In this document: piece after piece, positions 14,666 through 23,173 of the stretch | Position numbering within the stretch: the first letter of the stretch is position 1 | Layout: every line of letters begins with the position of its first letter | Assembly (NCBI RefSeq): GCF_001083795.1 | Contig: NZ_LAVK01000014.1 | Coordinates: 1-45,219 of the forward strand | Direction: 5' to 3' | Length of the DNA stretch: 45,219 nucleotides | From: Streptomyces sp. SBT349 | GTDB lineage: Bacteria; Actinomycetota; Actinomycetes; Streptomycetales; Streptomycetaceae | The notes under the pieces: model-generated | The model's database searches: none | The model's input: the letters and a program-made list of their open reading frames with translations, nothing else | What the model was told of the DNA's origin: nothing | Program-made: the position numbers and the translations under genes

Positions 14666-15133
14666 ATGCCCGCGCCCTCCCCCGCCGTCGTCACCCCCGC
14701 CCAACTCGCCGGGACCGCACGTTCCTTCGCCGCCCGCCGTGAACTCTGGGAGCCCCTGGTCCGGTTCACGCGGTCGGAGCGCTTCTACCGCCGCCTGGAG
14801 CGGACGGCCGACCACGAGGTGTGGCTGCTGACCTGGCTGCCCGGCCAGGGAACGGAGATCCACGACCACGGCGGCTCCTCCGGCTCGTTCACCGTGGTCA
14901 GGGGGGCGCTGAGCGAGCGGTCCTTCGCCTCGCCCGAGCCGACGACCAGGCGCCTGGAGACCGGCGCGGTCCGGCCGTTCGGCCCCCGGTACATTCACGA
15001 GGTGACCAACCGGGGCACCGAGCCCGCCGTCAGCATCCACGCCTACGCGCCCGCGCTGACGGCCCAGAACTACTACGGCTGGGCCGCGGACGGCGGCCTG
15101 AGCCTGCTGCGCACGGAGGCGGTGGACGAGTGA
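14666..15133 (+). CDS. Cysteine dioxygenase family protein
   Basis: A 155-residue cupin that should oxidise cysteine to cysteine sulfinate with O2 and one non-heme iron. The iron ligands are His66 and His68 (in EIHDHGGSSG) and His111 (in YIHEVTN). The sequence HAYAPAL near residues 125-131 is typical of bacterial cysteine dioxygenases. The length fits the short bacterial form. It has a leader peptide with two Cys codons upstream and overlaps a rhodanese gene at its stop (GTGA). Related thiol dioxygenases act on 3-mercaptopropionate, but the Cys-codon leader supports cysteine as substrate. Confidence 0.9.
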   Translation: MPAPSPAVVTPAQLAGTARSFAARRELWEPLVRFTRSERFYRRLERTADHEVWLLTWLPGQGTEIHDHGGSSGSFTVVRGALSERSFASPEPTTRRLETGAVRPFGPRYIHEVTNRGTEPAVSIHAYAPALTAQNYYGWAADGGLSLLRTEAVDE

Positions 15134-15531
15134 GCATCGACACGTACCTGGTCGAGGCGCGGAGCGGCCTGGACCGGCTCGGCCCGCACGAGGCGCGGGC
15201 CGCGGCCGAGGAGGGGGCGGTCCTGGTGGACACCCGCCCGGCGTTCCAGCGCGAGGCGAGCGGAACGATCCCCGGCGCGCTCGTCATCGAGCGCAACCAC
15301 CTGGAGTGGCGCTGCGACCCGGAGAGCGGGGCGTCCGTCCCCGAGGCGAAGGGGCGGGACGTGCGGTGGATCGTCTTCTGCGACGAGGGCTACGCCTCCT
15401 CGCTGGCCGCGGCCTCCCTGCGCGCGATCGGCCTGCGCCGCGCGACGGACCTGACCGGCGGCTTCCAGGCGTGGCGCGCCGCGGGCCTCCCGGTCACGCC
15501 CCCCGCCCGGCCGGGGAACGCCCCCGGCTGA
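15130..15531 (+). CDS. Rhodanese-like sulfurtransferase
   Basis: A 133-residue single-domain rhodanese. The domain runs from about residue 14 to 122, with VLVDTRPAFQREASGTIPGALVIER near the start and the active-site loop FCDEGYAS containing Cys84. It should carry persulfide sulfur on that cysteine. The GTG start overlaps the dioxygenase stop, so both enzymes are made together. This suggests joint handling of cysteine or persulfide excess, with sulfane sulfur transferred or detoxified. Acceptor and donor are unknown. Confidence 0.9.
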   Translation: MSIDTYLVEARSGLDRLGPHEARAAAEEGAVLVDTRPAFQREASGTIPGALVIERNHLEWRCDPESGASVPEAKGRDVRWIVFCDEGYASSLAAASLRAIGLRRATDLTGGFQAWRAAGLPVTPPARPGNAPG

Positions 15532-15568
15532 GCCGGGCGCGGTGGGGACGTCCGGGCCCCCGGCGGCC

Positions 15569-16579
15569 TCAGCCCCGCCCCAGCACCTCGGCCTCCCTCT
15601 CCGCCGCCAGCCCGAGCGCGCCGCGCTCCGGGACGTCGGGAAGGTCCCCGCCAAGGCCCCGGATCCACGCCCAGGTGTCGGCGACGGTCTCGGCGACGGG
15701 ACGGCACCGCAGTCCCGAGGCCAGCGCCCTGGAGACGTCGGAACGGTGCAGCGACGCGTGGAACTCGCCGGGGGAGGTCCAGATGGGCAGCTCGGTCCAG
15801 GGCGCGATCCCCGCGGCCAGGATCGTCTCGGGATCGGTCCACCTGAGCTCCGCGTCCGAGCCGGTGACGTCCACGCACGCGTCGAGGAGCTCCCCCATCG
15901 TGGTGTGCCCCGACGCGCTGACGAGGTCGTAGGGCCCGGCCAGGCCACGTTCCGCCGCGTCCAGGATCCAGCGCGCCAGGTCGCGGACGTCGACGTACTG
16001 GAGCGGCAGGCCGGGCGGGCCCGGGGCCAGCACGGGACCGCCGCGGGCGATCCTGGCCAGCCACCACGGCAGCCGCCCGACGTTCTCGTGCGGCCCCAGG
16101 ATGAGGCCGCAGCGCACGAACAGCGACCGGTCCGCGCCGAAGGCGGCCTCGGCCGCCAGCTCCCCGCCCCGCTTGTCGGCCGCGTACTCCGTGACGTCCG
16201 CGTCGGGCGAGGCGTCCACCACCGGGGCGTCCTCCGTCGCCCCGGCCGGGATCGGCCAGCGGTAGACCGACCGGCTGGAGACATAGGTGAAGTGCCCGGC
16301 CCGGCCGGCGAGGAGCCCGGCGGCGTCCCGCACCGCCCGCGGCGCGTCGCTCCAGGTGTCCACGACGAGGTCCCACGCCCCCTCGGCCAGCGCCGCGAGG
16401 CCGCCCTCCTCGGTCCGGTCGCCGACCAGCGGGACCACGCCCGGGGGTGCGGCGGCGCGGCCCCGGTTGAAGGCGGTGACGGACCAGCCGCGGGCCAGGG
16501 CCTCTTCGGCGACGGCCCGGCCCGCGAACGTCGTGCCGCCGAGGATCAGCAGTGATGTGCCACTCATGCGCCCACTCAT
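15569..16579 (-). CDS. NAD-dependent epimerase/dehydratase family protein
   Basis: A 336-residue extended short-chain dehydrogenase. The nucleotide-binding turn is ILGGTTFAG (residues 12-20), and a YxxxK pair is visible in EYAADKRGGE. The central FTYVSSRSVYRW segment is typical of the family. C-terminal motifs LPLQYVDVRDLARWIL and YDLVSASGHTTMGELL resemble reductases related to sugar-nucleotide epimerases. The substrate cannot be assigned. Two ATGs in frame (16579 and 16567) are both possible; neither has a clear ribosome binding site. It is convergent with the rhodanese gene and has no obvious partner. Confidence 0.87.
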   Translation of the reverse strand: MSGRMSGTSLLILGGTTFAGRAVAEEALARGWSVTAFNRGRAAAPPGVVPLVGDRTEEGGLAALAEGAWDLVVDTWSDAPRAVRDAAGLLAGRAGHFTYVSSRSVYRWPIPAGATEDAPVVDASPDADVTEYAADKRGGELAAEAAFGADRSLFVRCGLILGPHENVGRLPWWLARIARGGPVLAPGPPGLPLQYVDVRDLARWILDAAERGLAGPYDLVSASGHTTMGELLDACVDVTGSDAELRWTDPETILAAGIAPWTELPIWTSPGEFHASLHRSDVSRALASGLRCRPVAETVADTWAWIRGLGGDLPDVPERGALGLAAEREAEVLGRG

Positions 16580-16722
16580 GCGCCCAGGGTCCCCGCGCTC
16601 CGCGGGCCGGAGAAGTCCTCGTCGCTCTCAGCGAATTCGCCGAGGGCGTAATCGGGCCCCGCCCGCGGAGGTACGGCCTGCTCGCGTCCGTGGCGGCCTG
16701 GTCCCTCTGCCGAGGACCGCGC

Positions 16723-17952
16723 TCAGGAGACGGGCCGGGAGTGCTCCCACGCCCACTCGAACTCCTCGCGGTAGGTCTCGTACAGGCTGAGCTCGCCGTC
16801 CAGGGTGGGGTCGTTCCGCTGCACTATCTCCCGGCCGCCCCGGCGCAGCACCATCGCGGGGGTCTCCATGCCGCGGCTGCGCCTGAGGTAGGACTGCACG
16901 ACGGCGACGCCGCCGGGGGTGTGGGCGTCCACGAAGTAGGCGCTGAAGCGGGGGGTGTCGTCGGAGACGCGGATCTCGAACGCCTCGGCGTCGCGGACCC
17001 GGCTGCGGACCCGGCGGGTGTGGAGGATGTTGGTCTCCACGGAGCGGCCCAACTCACCCCGCTTGAGGCCGAGTTCACGCTCGCGGCGCCTCGTCGCACC
17101 GCTGGCCGGGTTGAGGAAGAGGAGCCGGAAGCGGCAGCCGCTGTCGGCGAGGCGGACCAGGCGGCGGCCGGGGAAGTTCTGCACGAGGAGGCCGAGGGCT
17201 ATGCCCACGGCGTCGAGGCGGCCCGCGCCGGAGAACAGGTCCTCGGCGGGCAGCTGCCGCTGGAGGCGCACCCGGTCCGGATGGACCCCCGCCACATCGG
17301 TGAACCTGTCCCCCACCAGCCGCTCCACGGCGTCGGCCGGGAGCCGCCCCGCGGACGGCGGGGCGCCGGAGTCCAGCAGCCGCAGCAGCCGGGCGCAGCC
17401 GCGTTCGGCCTGCTCCAGCACGGCGCGGCTCATGCCGCGGTTGCGGCTGACGGCGCTGCGGGCCACCTCCAGCTCGTCCAGGGTCAGCTCGACCTCGCGG
17501 CGGTTGTCCAAATACGGCGCAAAGCACGGCCAGTGCTGCACCATGAGTTCACGCAGTTGCGGGAGGGTGAGGAAGGCGAGCACCGTGTCATCGGCAGGAT
17601 CGATCAGATGCCCCTTGCGGCGGCTGACCTCGCGCAGCGCCGCGGCGCGCTGCACCCACTCCTGCCCGGTCGGCCCGGCGGCCGCGATCTCCCACTCCGC
17701 GCCGTGCACCGGCTCGTACACCGGGCGCAGCACCGCGGCCACCACGGACCGCAGCCGCTGCTCCACCAGGTTCAGCCAGACGTACGCGCGGCCCGCCCGT
17801 TCCACCCGGGTGCTGACCTCGGACCAGTCCTGGGCGGTCCACTCCAGGTCGGCTCCGATCTCCACCGGGCGCGGCACCGGGACGGCACCGGCCTGCGCCT
17901 CGGCTGTCTCACCCCCGTTTCCCGAGGGCAGCTCCAGCCCCGAAGAGCTCAC
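16723..17952 (-). CDS. HEPN and DUF5919 domain protein (SAV2148-like)
   Basis: A 409-residue protein matching the Streptomyces SAV2148-like family as I recall it. The N-terminal half (about 40-190) is helical and HEPN-like, with WLNLVEQRLRSVVAAVL and RRKGHLIDPADD. The C-terminal half (about 240-400) resembles DUF5919: DLFSGAGRLDAVGIALGLL, RLLFLNPASG and AYFVDAHTPGGVAVV. The classic HEPN RNase signature R-x4-6-H is not evident, so nuclease activity is uncertain. The GTG at 17952 is preceded by GGAAGG with 8-nt spacing. It diverges from treY across 120 bp. HEPN/DUF5919 combinations suggest a signalling or defence-like role, but no function is established to my knowledge. Confidence 0.8.
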   Translation of the reverse strand: MSSSGLELPSGNGGETAEAQAGAVPVPRPVEIGADLEWTAQDWSEVSTRVERAGRAYVWLNLVEQRLRSVVAAVLRPVYEPVHGAEWEIAAAGPTGQEWVQRAAALREVSRRKGHLIDPADDTVLAFLTLPQLRELMVQHWPCFAPYLDNRREVELTLDELEVARSAVSRNRGMSRAVLEQAERGCARLLRLLDSGAPPSAGRLPADAVERLVGDRFTDVAGVHPDRVRLQRQLPAEDLFSGAGRLDAVGIALGLLVQNFPGRRLVRLADSGCRFRLLFLNPASGATRRRERELGLKRGELGRSVETNILHTRRVRSRVRDAEAFEIRVSDDTPRFSAYFVDAHTPGGVAVVQSYLRRSRGMETPAMVLRRGGREIVQRNDPTLDGELSLYETYREEFEWAWEHSRPVS

Positions 17953-18072
17953 CTGCACCGCCTTCCGCCCCGCTGATGGATCAAGGAAGCCTACTGCGGA
18001 GCCCGCCGCGCGTGCAGCACACTCGGGAATCAACTGCGCTTGTCCGCACGGTCGTCGGGGCAGAGGGTTTCC

Positions 18073-20484
18073 ATGACGCCAGCGCGCCGCACGCCCACGT
18101 CTACCTACCGGCTTCAGCTCCAGCCGGACTTCCCGTTCTCCGCGGCCGAGGAGATCGTGCCGTACGCGGCGTCGCTGGGCGTTTCCCACCTGCATCTGTC
18201 GCCGGTGCTCGAAGCCGTGCCCGGCTCCGCGCACGGCTACGACGTGACCGATCACACGGCGGTCAGGGCGGAACTGGGCGGCGAGGAGGGGCTGCGGCGG
18301 CTGGCGGCGGCGGCCGGGGAGCGAGGGCTCGGGCTGGTGCTGGACATCGTGCCCAACCACATGGCGGTGCCGGGCCGCATGGAGCTCAACGCACCGCTCT
18401 GGGAGGTGCTGCGGGACGGTCCCACGGCGGAGCGGGCGGACTGGTTCGACATCGACTGGGCCGCGGGCGGCGGCCGGGTGCTGCTGCCGGTGCTGGGCGG
18501 GCCGCTGGGCGAGGAGCTCGACCGCCTCTCGGTGGAGGAGGGCACGCTGCGCTACGCCGACCGGACCTTTCCGCTGCGGCCCGGCACCGAGGAACTGCCG
18601 CTGCCCGAGCTGCTGGACGAGCAGCACTACCGGCTGGCCTGGTGGCGGCTGGGCCGGACGGAGCTGAACTACCGTCGGTTTTTCGCCATCTCCGAGCTGA
18701 TCGGGGTGCGGGTCGAGATCCCCGAGGTCTTCGAGGCGACCCACGCGACGGTGCTGCGCCTGCTGGAGGAGGGGGTGGTCGACGGGCTGCGGATCGACCA
18801 CCCGGACGGGCTCGCCGACCCGGGCGGGTATCTGGAGCGCCTGCACCGGCGGACGGGCGGGGCGTGGATCGCGGCCGAGAAGATCCTCGGCTCGGGCGAG
18901 CGGCTGCCCACGGCCTGGCCGGTCGCGGGGACGACGGGGTACGACGCGCTGCGGTACATCGACGCGATGTTCACCGACCCGGAGGGCGCGGCCGAACTGA
19001 CCGAGCACTACCGGGCGTTCACCGGAGCGCCGCCGGACCTCGGCGGCGAGTGGACGGCGACGGTGCGGCGCGCCGCGTACAAGATGATCACGCACGAGCT
19101 GGCGGCGGAGAACGAACGGCTCACCCGCGCGGCGGTCCGGGTCTGCGCGGTGGTCCCCGAGCTGAGGCTGCGCGACCACGCGCCGTGGGCGCTGCGTTCC
19201 GCGCTGATCGAGCTGCTGGTGCGGCTGCCGGTCTACCGGCCCTATGTCACCGGGGACGCGCCGCCGTCGCCGGTCGACGAGGCGATGCTGGTCACGGCGG
19301 CGGACGGGGCGCGCACCAGGTTCGCGGTGCCGGCGGAGGCGACGGCGGTGGACACGGTGCGGGAGCTGGCGCTCGGCCGCTTCGGCGAGGGCGAGGATCT
19401 GACGGACTTCCGCGTCCGCTTCGCCCAGGTGTCCTCCGCGCTGCGCGCCAAGGCCGTCGAGGACACGGCCTGTTACCGGTACGCGCCGCTGCTGTCGGCG
19501 GCCGAGGTGGGCGGGGATCCGGGGGAACCGGCGCTGCCGCCCGCCGCGTTCCACTCCTTCTGCGCCCGGGTGCAGCGGCACTGGCCGCTGACGGGGACGG
19601 TGCTGTCGACGCACGACACCAAGCGCAGCGGCGATGTGCGGGCGACCATCGCGACGCTGAGCGAGCACCCGCACGGCTGGGCCGAGTTGGTGACGCGGCT
19701 GACGGAGGAGACGGCGCGCGCCGGGGTGCGGGCCCCCGATCCGCATCTGGCGTGGACGACGTGGCAGACGGCGTTCGCGCTGGGGTTCCCCGACCGGGAG
19801 CGGCTGCTGTCGACGATGCTGAAGACGGTGCGGGAGACGGGGCTGCACACCAACTGGACGGAGCAGGACGGGCCGTACGAGGCGGCGCTCGAACGCTTTG
19901 TGCTCGCCGGTCCCTGCGGGCCGCCGCTGTATCCGCTCACGGAGTTCGCGCGCGAGCTGGCGCCGCAGGCCAGGGCGAACATCCTGGGCACGGCCCTGCT
20001 CCATCTGACGATGCCGGGGGTGCCGGACGTCTACCGGGGCACCGAGCGGCACTATCTGGCCCTGGTGGACCCGGACAACCGGCGCCTGCCGCAGCTGCCG
20101 ATCGCCCAACTGGCGGCCCTGGACGACGCGTTGACCACCGGCTACGACCTGGCCACCGAGAAGCTGCGGCTGACGGCGACCGCGCTGCGGCTGCGGCGGG
20201 ACGAGCCCGAGTGGTTCGGCGAGCTGGCGGACTACGAGCCCCTGCGCGCGGAGGGGCCCGCGGCCGACCACTGCCTGGCGTTCGTCCGCTCGGGCCGGGC
20301 CGTCCCCGCGGTCACCCGCCTGTCGCGCCGGCTGGCCGCCTCCGGCGGCTGGGAGGCCACCCACCTGCCGCTGCCTCCCGGCACCTGGCACGACCTGCTG
20401 ACCGGCCACATCGCGAGCGGGAAGGCGCGCCTGACGCAGCTGCTCGGGGCCACCCCGGTCGCGCTGCTGGTGCGGGAGGACTGA
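18073..20484 (+). CDS. treY: Malto-oligosyltrehalose synthase
   Basis: An 803-residue GH13 enzyme that isomerises the reducing-end linkage of maltodextrins to an alpha,alpha-1,1 bond, giving maltooligosyltrehalose. Motifs include the start STYRLQLQPDFPFSAAEEIV, DIVPNH at 91-96, the nucleophile Asp242 in GLRIDHPDGL, the acid Glu269 in AAEKIL, and STHDTKRSGDVRA near residue 514. The length is standard. The ATG at 18073 follows AGAGGG; a GTG at 18040 would add 11 residues. TreZ, its partner that releases free trehalose, is encoded about 9 kb downstream (29267-31012) instead of next door. Confidence 0.95.
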   Translation: MTPARRTPTSTYRLQLQPDFPFSAAEEIVPYAASLGVSHLHLSPVLEAVPGSAHGYDVTDHTAVRAELGGEEGLRRLAAAAGERGLGLVLDIVPNHMAVPGRMELNAPLWEVLRDGPTAERADWFDIDWAAGGGRVLLPVLGGPLGEELDRLSVEEGTLRYADRTFPLRPGTEELPLPELLDEQHYRLAWWRLGRTELNYRRFFAISELIGVRVEIPEVFEATHATVLRLLEEGVVDGLRIDHPDGLADPGGYLERLHRRTGGAWIAAEKILGSGERLPTAWPVAGTTGYDALRYIDAMFTDPEGAAELTEHYRAFTGAPPDLGGEWTATVRRAAYKMITHELAAENERLTRAAVRVCAVVPELRLRDHAPWALRSALIELLVRLPVYRPYVTGDAPPSPVDEAMLVTAADGARTRFAVPAEATAVDTVRELALGRFGEGEDLTDFRVRFAQVSSALRAKAVEDTACYRYAPLLSAAEVGGDPGEPALPPAAFHSFCARVQRHWPLTGTVLSTHDTKRSGDVRATIATLSEHPHGWAELVTRLTEETARAGVRAPDPHLAWTTWQTAFALGFPDRERLLSTMLKTVRETGLHTNWTEQDGPYEAALERFVLAGPCGPPLYPLTEFARELAPQARANILGTALLHLTMPGVPDVYRGTERHYLALVDPDNRRLPQLPIAQLAALDDALTTGYDLATEKLRLTATALRLRRDEPEWFGELADYEPLRAEGPAADHCLAFVRSGRAVPAVTRLSRRLAASGGWEATHLPLPPGTWHDLLTGHIASGKARLTQLLGATPVALLVRED

Positions 20485-20580
20485 GGGCATCCCCCGTCGG
20501 GGGCGGCCCGGTGACGCGCGCGTTCCTGGGCGGGGCGGCGCGACCGGTGTCCGGGGCGGGCCGCGGGGTACCCGTCCCGC

Positions 20581-21657
20581 GTGCTGAGGACCGTGGGTGT
20601 CGAAGAGGAACTGCTGCTGGTGGACGAGGCGACCGCCGAGCCGCGCGCCGTGGCGGGCGCGGCGCTGGCCGACGGGCCGCCCTCGGACGAGGTCGTCGCC
20701 GAGTTGCAGCAGCAGCAACTGGAGACCAACACCACGCCCTGCGCCACCCTGGCCGAGCTGGCGAAGGAGGTGCGGCTGTGGCGCCGGCGCGCGGCCGACC
20801 TCGCCCGCCCCCAGGGCGCCCGCGTCGCCGCGCTCGCCACCTCCCCGCTGCCCATCTCGCCCCGGCTCACCCCGGAGGGGCGGTACCGGCGGATGGCCAG
20901 GGAGTTCGGCCTCACCGCGCAGGAGCAGCTGACCTGCGGCTGCCACGTCCACGTCGCCGTCGAGTCGGACGAGGAGGGGGTGGCGGTGCTCGACCGGATA
21001 CGCCCCTGGCTGGCGCCGCTGCTCGCCCTCAGCACCAACTCGCCGCTCTGGCAGGGCCGGGACACCGACTACGCCGGCTACCGCTACCAGGTCTGGGGCC
21101 GCTGGCCGAGCGCCGGGCCCCCGGAGGCGTTCGGCTCGGCCGAGGGCTATCACCGCGCCGTGGCGGCGCTCCTCGCCACCGGGACCCTGCTGGACCGGGG
21201 GATGGTCTACTTCGACGCGCGGCTCTCGGCGCGGCACCCGACGGTCGAGACGCGGATCTGCGACGTGTGCCAGGATCCGCGGGACACGGTGCTGCTCGCG
21301 GCCCTCGTGCGGGGCCTGGTCGAGACGGCCTCCCGCGCCTGGCACGACGGCCACCCGGCGCCCGAGGTGGGAACGGCACAGCTCCGGCTCGCGGCCTGGC
21401 GCGCCAGCCGCTCGGGGCTCGGCGGGTCGCTGCTGCGGCCGGACACCCACCGGCCGGCACCGGCCCGGGAGGTCGTCGAGGAGCTGGTGGCGCATGTCGC
21501 GCCCGCGCTGAAGGACTTCGGCGATCTGGCGATGGTGCGGGAGGGCGTGCGCCGCCTCCTGACCGAGGGCACCGGCGCCGACCGGCAGCGCGCCACGTTC
21601 CACCGGGGCGGCCCCACCGCCGTGATCCGCGAGGCGACCGGGAGAACGGCCGCCTGA
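20581..21657 (+). CDS. Carboxylate-amine ligase (glutamate-cysteine ligase 2 family)
   Basis: A 358-residue member of the YbdK/GCS2 ATP-dependent carboxylate-amine ligases. Family motifs are VGVEEELLLVD at residues 5-15, LQQQQLETNTTPC near 42-54, CGCHVHVAVE near 119-128 and the ATP/metal region HPTVETRICDVCQDP. YbdK makes gamma-glutamylcysteine only weakly in vitro, and streptomycetes use mycothiol, so the real substrate is open. The GTG start has no Shine-Dalgarno; a TACCCG box sits just upstream (20569-20574). It may be leaderless. It follows treY by 96 bp, with a short CCCCC/GGGGG hairpin at 20491-20503 between them. Confidence 0.87.
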   Translation: MLRTVGVEEELLLVDEATAEPRAVAGAALADGPPSDEVVAELQQQQLETNTTPCATLAELAKEVRLWRRRAADLARPQGARVAALATSPLPISPRLTPEGRYRRMAREFGLTAQEQLTCGCHVHVAVESDEEGVAVLDRIRPWLAPLLALSTNSPLWQGRDTDYAGYRYQVWGRWPSAGPPEAFGSAEGYHRAVAALLATGTLLDRGMVYFDARLSARHPTVETRICDVCQDPRDTVLLAALVRGLVETASRAWHDGHPAPEVGTAQLRLAAWRASRSGLGGSLLRPDTHRPAPAREVVEELVAHVAPALKDFGDLAMVREGVRRLLTEGTGADRQRATFHRGGPTAVIREATGRTAA

Positions 21658-21715
21658 GCGGCCGGTCCTCGCGCCGCGCGCCGCGCGGCCCACGCCCCCT
21701 CCCCCGCGGCCGGGT

Positions 21716-21901
21716 TCACGCCCGGCGGGCCTCCTCGCGGACGCAGTCGCGGCACACCCAGGCGGCCCGCAGCACGCGCGCCGTCCGTCCCCTGGGGTGC
21801 TTGCCGCACCAGCGGGACATCGGCTGCCGGTCCGGCAGGGACCGAAGGATCATGTCCACCGCGCGCGGCGGCTCCGCCGGGTCGACCGCGTTACCGGCCA
21901 T
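21716..21901 (-). CDS. Small Cys/His protein, possible zinc-binding
   Basis: A 61-residue protein with WCGKHP and VCRDC near the C terminus, forming a C-x2-H/C-x2-C arrangement that could bind one zinc ion. The remainder is basic. It overlaps the end of the preceding 32-codon gene by 11 bp and probably forms a two-gene unit with it. I do not recognise the family. Confidence 0.6.
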   Translation of the reverse strand: MAGNAVDPAEPPRAVDMILRSLPDRQPMSRWCGKHPRGRTARVLRAAWVCRDCVREEARRA

Positions 21902-21989
21902 CGCTGTCCTCGTCGTCCTCCTCGGGCTCGGGGAGCGCCACGATCTCCTCTCCCGCCAGATCGTGCCCGTTCACCTCGTCGTGGGTCAT
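21891..21989 (-). CDS. Very acidic 32-aa peptide
   Basis: The short frame begins MTHDEVNGHDLAGEEIVALP and continues as a Glu/Asp run ending in SDGR. GGAGG sits about 5 nt before its ATG, and the stop overlaps the 61-residue gene, both signs of real translation. It diverges from the beta-propeller gene at 22125. The function is unknown. The small-peptide format with a charged tail and a nearby lyase-like enzyme recalls peptide-modification loci, but nothing here proves that. Confidence 0.5.
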   Translation of the reverse strand: MTHDEVNGHDLAGEEIVALPEPEEDDEDSDGR

Positions 21990-22086
21990 GATCGCCTCCT
22001 CCGTCCCCGAGTCTGCCCCGCACACCGGCCCCCGCACCGGCGCGTGGTGGTGCGGAGGAGGCGCGACGCGCTCCCGGCGCCCGGGT

Positions 22087-22092
22087 TACGAT
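22087..22092 (+). promoter_or_regulatory. Candidate -10 box of the beta-propeller gene
   Basis: TACGAT lies 32 nt before the ATG at 22125, giving a short 5' leader that contains the GGGAGG ribosome binding site. No good -35 match is seen 17-18 bp upstream. Confidence 0.35.
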
Positions 22093-22124
22093 GCCGGGCC
22101 TCCACGCCCCTGGGAGGGACACGC

Positions 22125-23141
22125 ATGGCTGTCGGACCCGCGACCAGCGAGACCGTGTACGAACCGGTGCCGTTCTGGGCCAGGATCCCGCACGGGATAT
22201 GGCTCAGGGAGGCCACCTCCGTGGCCGTCGACTCGCAGGACCGGGTCTACGTCTTCAACCGCGGCAACATGCCGGTCCTGGTCTTCGACCGGGACGGGAA
22301 CGTGGTCGACATGTGGGGGAACGAGACCCCGTTCCACGGGACCGAGCTGTTCGAGGACCCGTACGGGAACATGATGCCGCGCTGGAAGGGCTGCCGCTTC
22401 ACCCGCGCGCACGCCATCACCGTCGACCACGAGGACAACCTCTGGCTGGTGGACGACGTCGGGAACACGATCACCAAGACCGACCGGCGCGGCACCACGC
22501 TCCTCACCCTCGGGACCGGCAGGCCGAGCGGCTTCCAGAGCGGCGAGCCCTTCAACCGCCCCACCGACGTGGCGGTCTCGCCGGTCACCGGCGACATCTT
22601 CGTCTCGGACGGCTACCGGAACTCGCGGGTCCACCGCTATGACGCGACCGGCGCCCCCCTCACCTCGTGGGGCGAACCCGGCACGGACCCCGGCCAGTTC
22701 AGCCTGCCGCACAACGTCGCCATGTTCGGCGAGGACGCGGTGATCGTCTGCGACCGCGAGAACCACCGGGTGCAGGTCTTCTCCCTCGACGGCGCCTTCA
22801 GGACGGCCTGGCACGCGCACAAGGCCGTCGCCGTCTGCGCGGGCCGGGGCGAGGACACCAACGTCTACGTCGCCGAGCAGGGCCCGCCGCCCGTCCAGCA
22901 CGGCGTGCCCAACCTCGGCCACAAGATCCAGGTCTACGACCGCGAGGGCCGCAGGGTGGCCAGGATCGGCGCCGACCTGCCGGGCGAGGCCCCCGACCGG
23001 TTCAACTGGCTGCACAGCGTCGCCGTGGACTCCGAGGGGAGCGTCTACGCCGCCGAGGTCTCCTATGTGGAGGTCGGCAGCAAGGAGACGCCACCGCGCG
23101 AGATGGTCAGCCTCCGCAAGTGGCGCCGCGTGCGCGGCTGA
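22125..23141 (+). CDS. NHL-repeat beta-propeller, peptidylglycine amidating lyase-like
   Basis: A 338-residue six-bladed propeller built of NHL repeats. Blades are visible at EATSVAVDSQDRVYVFNRGN, RAHAITVDHEDNLWLVDDVG, RPTDVAVSPVTGDIFVSDGY, LPHNVAMFGEDAVIVCDREN and LHSVAVDSEGSVYAAEVSY. The pattern and length resemble the lyase half of peptidylglycine alpha-amidating enzyme, which cleaves hydroxyglycine-extended peptides. Bacterial relatives are mostly uncharacterised and may be lactonases or other hydrolases. No signal peptide is present, so it acts in the cytosol. The GGGAGG site precedes the ATG at 22125. Confidence 0.82.
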   Translation: MAVGPATSETVYEPVPFWARIPHGIWLREATSVAVDSQDRVYVFNRGNMPVLVFDRDGNVVDMWGNETPFHGTELFEDPYGNMMPRWKGCRFTRAHAITVDHEDNLWLVDDVGNTITKTDRRGTTLLTLGTGRPSGFQSGEPFNRPTDVAVSPVTGDIFVSDGYRNSRVHRYDATGAPLTSWGEPGTDPGQFSLPHNVAMFGEDAVIVCDRENHRVQVFSLDGAFRTAWHAHKAVAVCAGRGEDTNVYVAEQGPPPVQHGVPNLGHKIQVYDREGRRVARIGADLPGEAPDRFNWLHSVAVDSEGSVYAAEVSYVEVGSKETPPREMVSLRKWRRVRG

Positions 23142-23173
23142 ACGCGGGCCGGGCGCGGCGCGGGCCGGGCCGC

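Noticed and set aside
16580-16722. Possible attenuator or sRNA between the epimerase and HEPN genes
   Set aside because: A CCCCGCG/CGCGGG-type dyad is present, but such dyads are frequent in this composition and no promoter or U-run supports it.
16723-21693. A 1656-codon minus-strand open frame
   Set aside because: Only its last 409 codons form a real protein (HEPN/DUF5919). The rest is antisense to treY and the carboxylate-amine ligase and consists of low-complexity Arg/Gly/Pro/Val sequence that arises from high GC in the third codon position.
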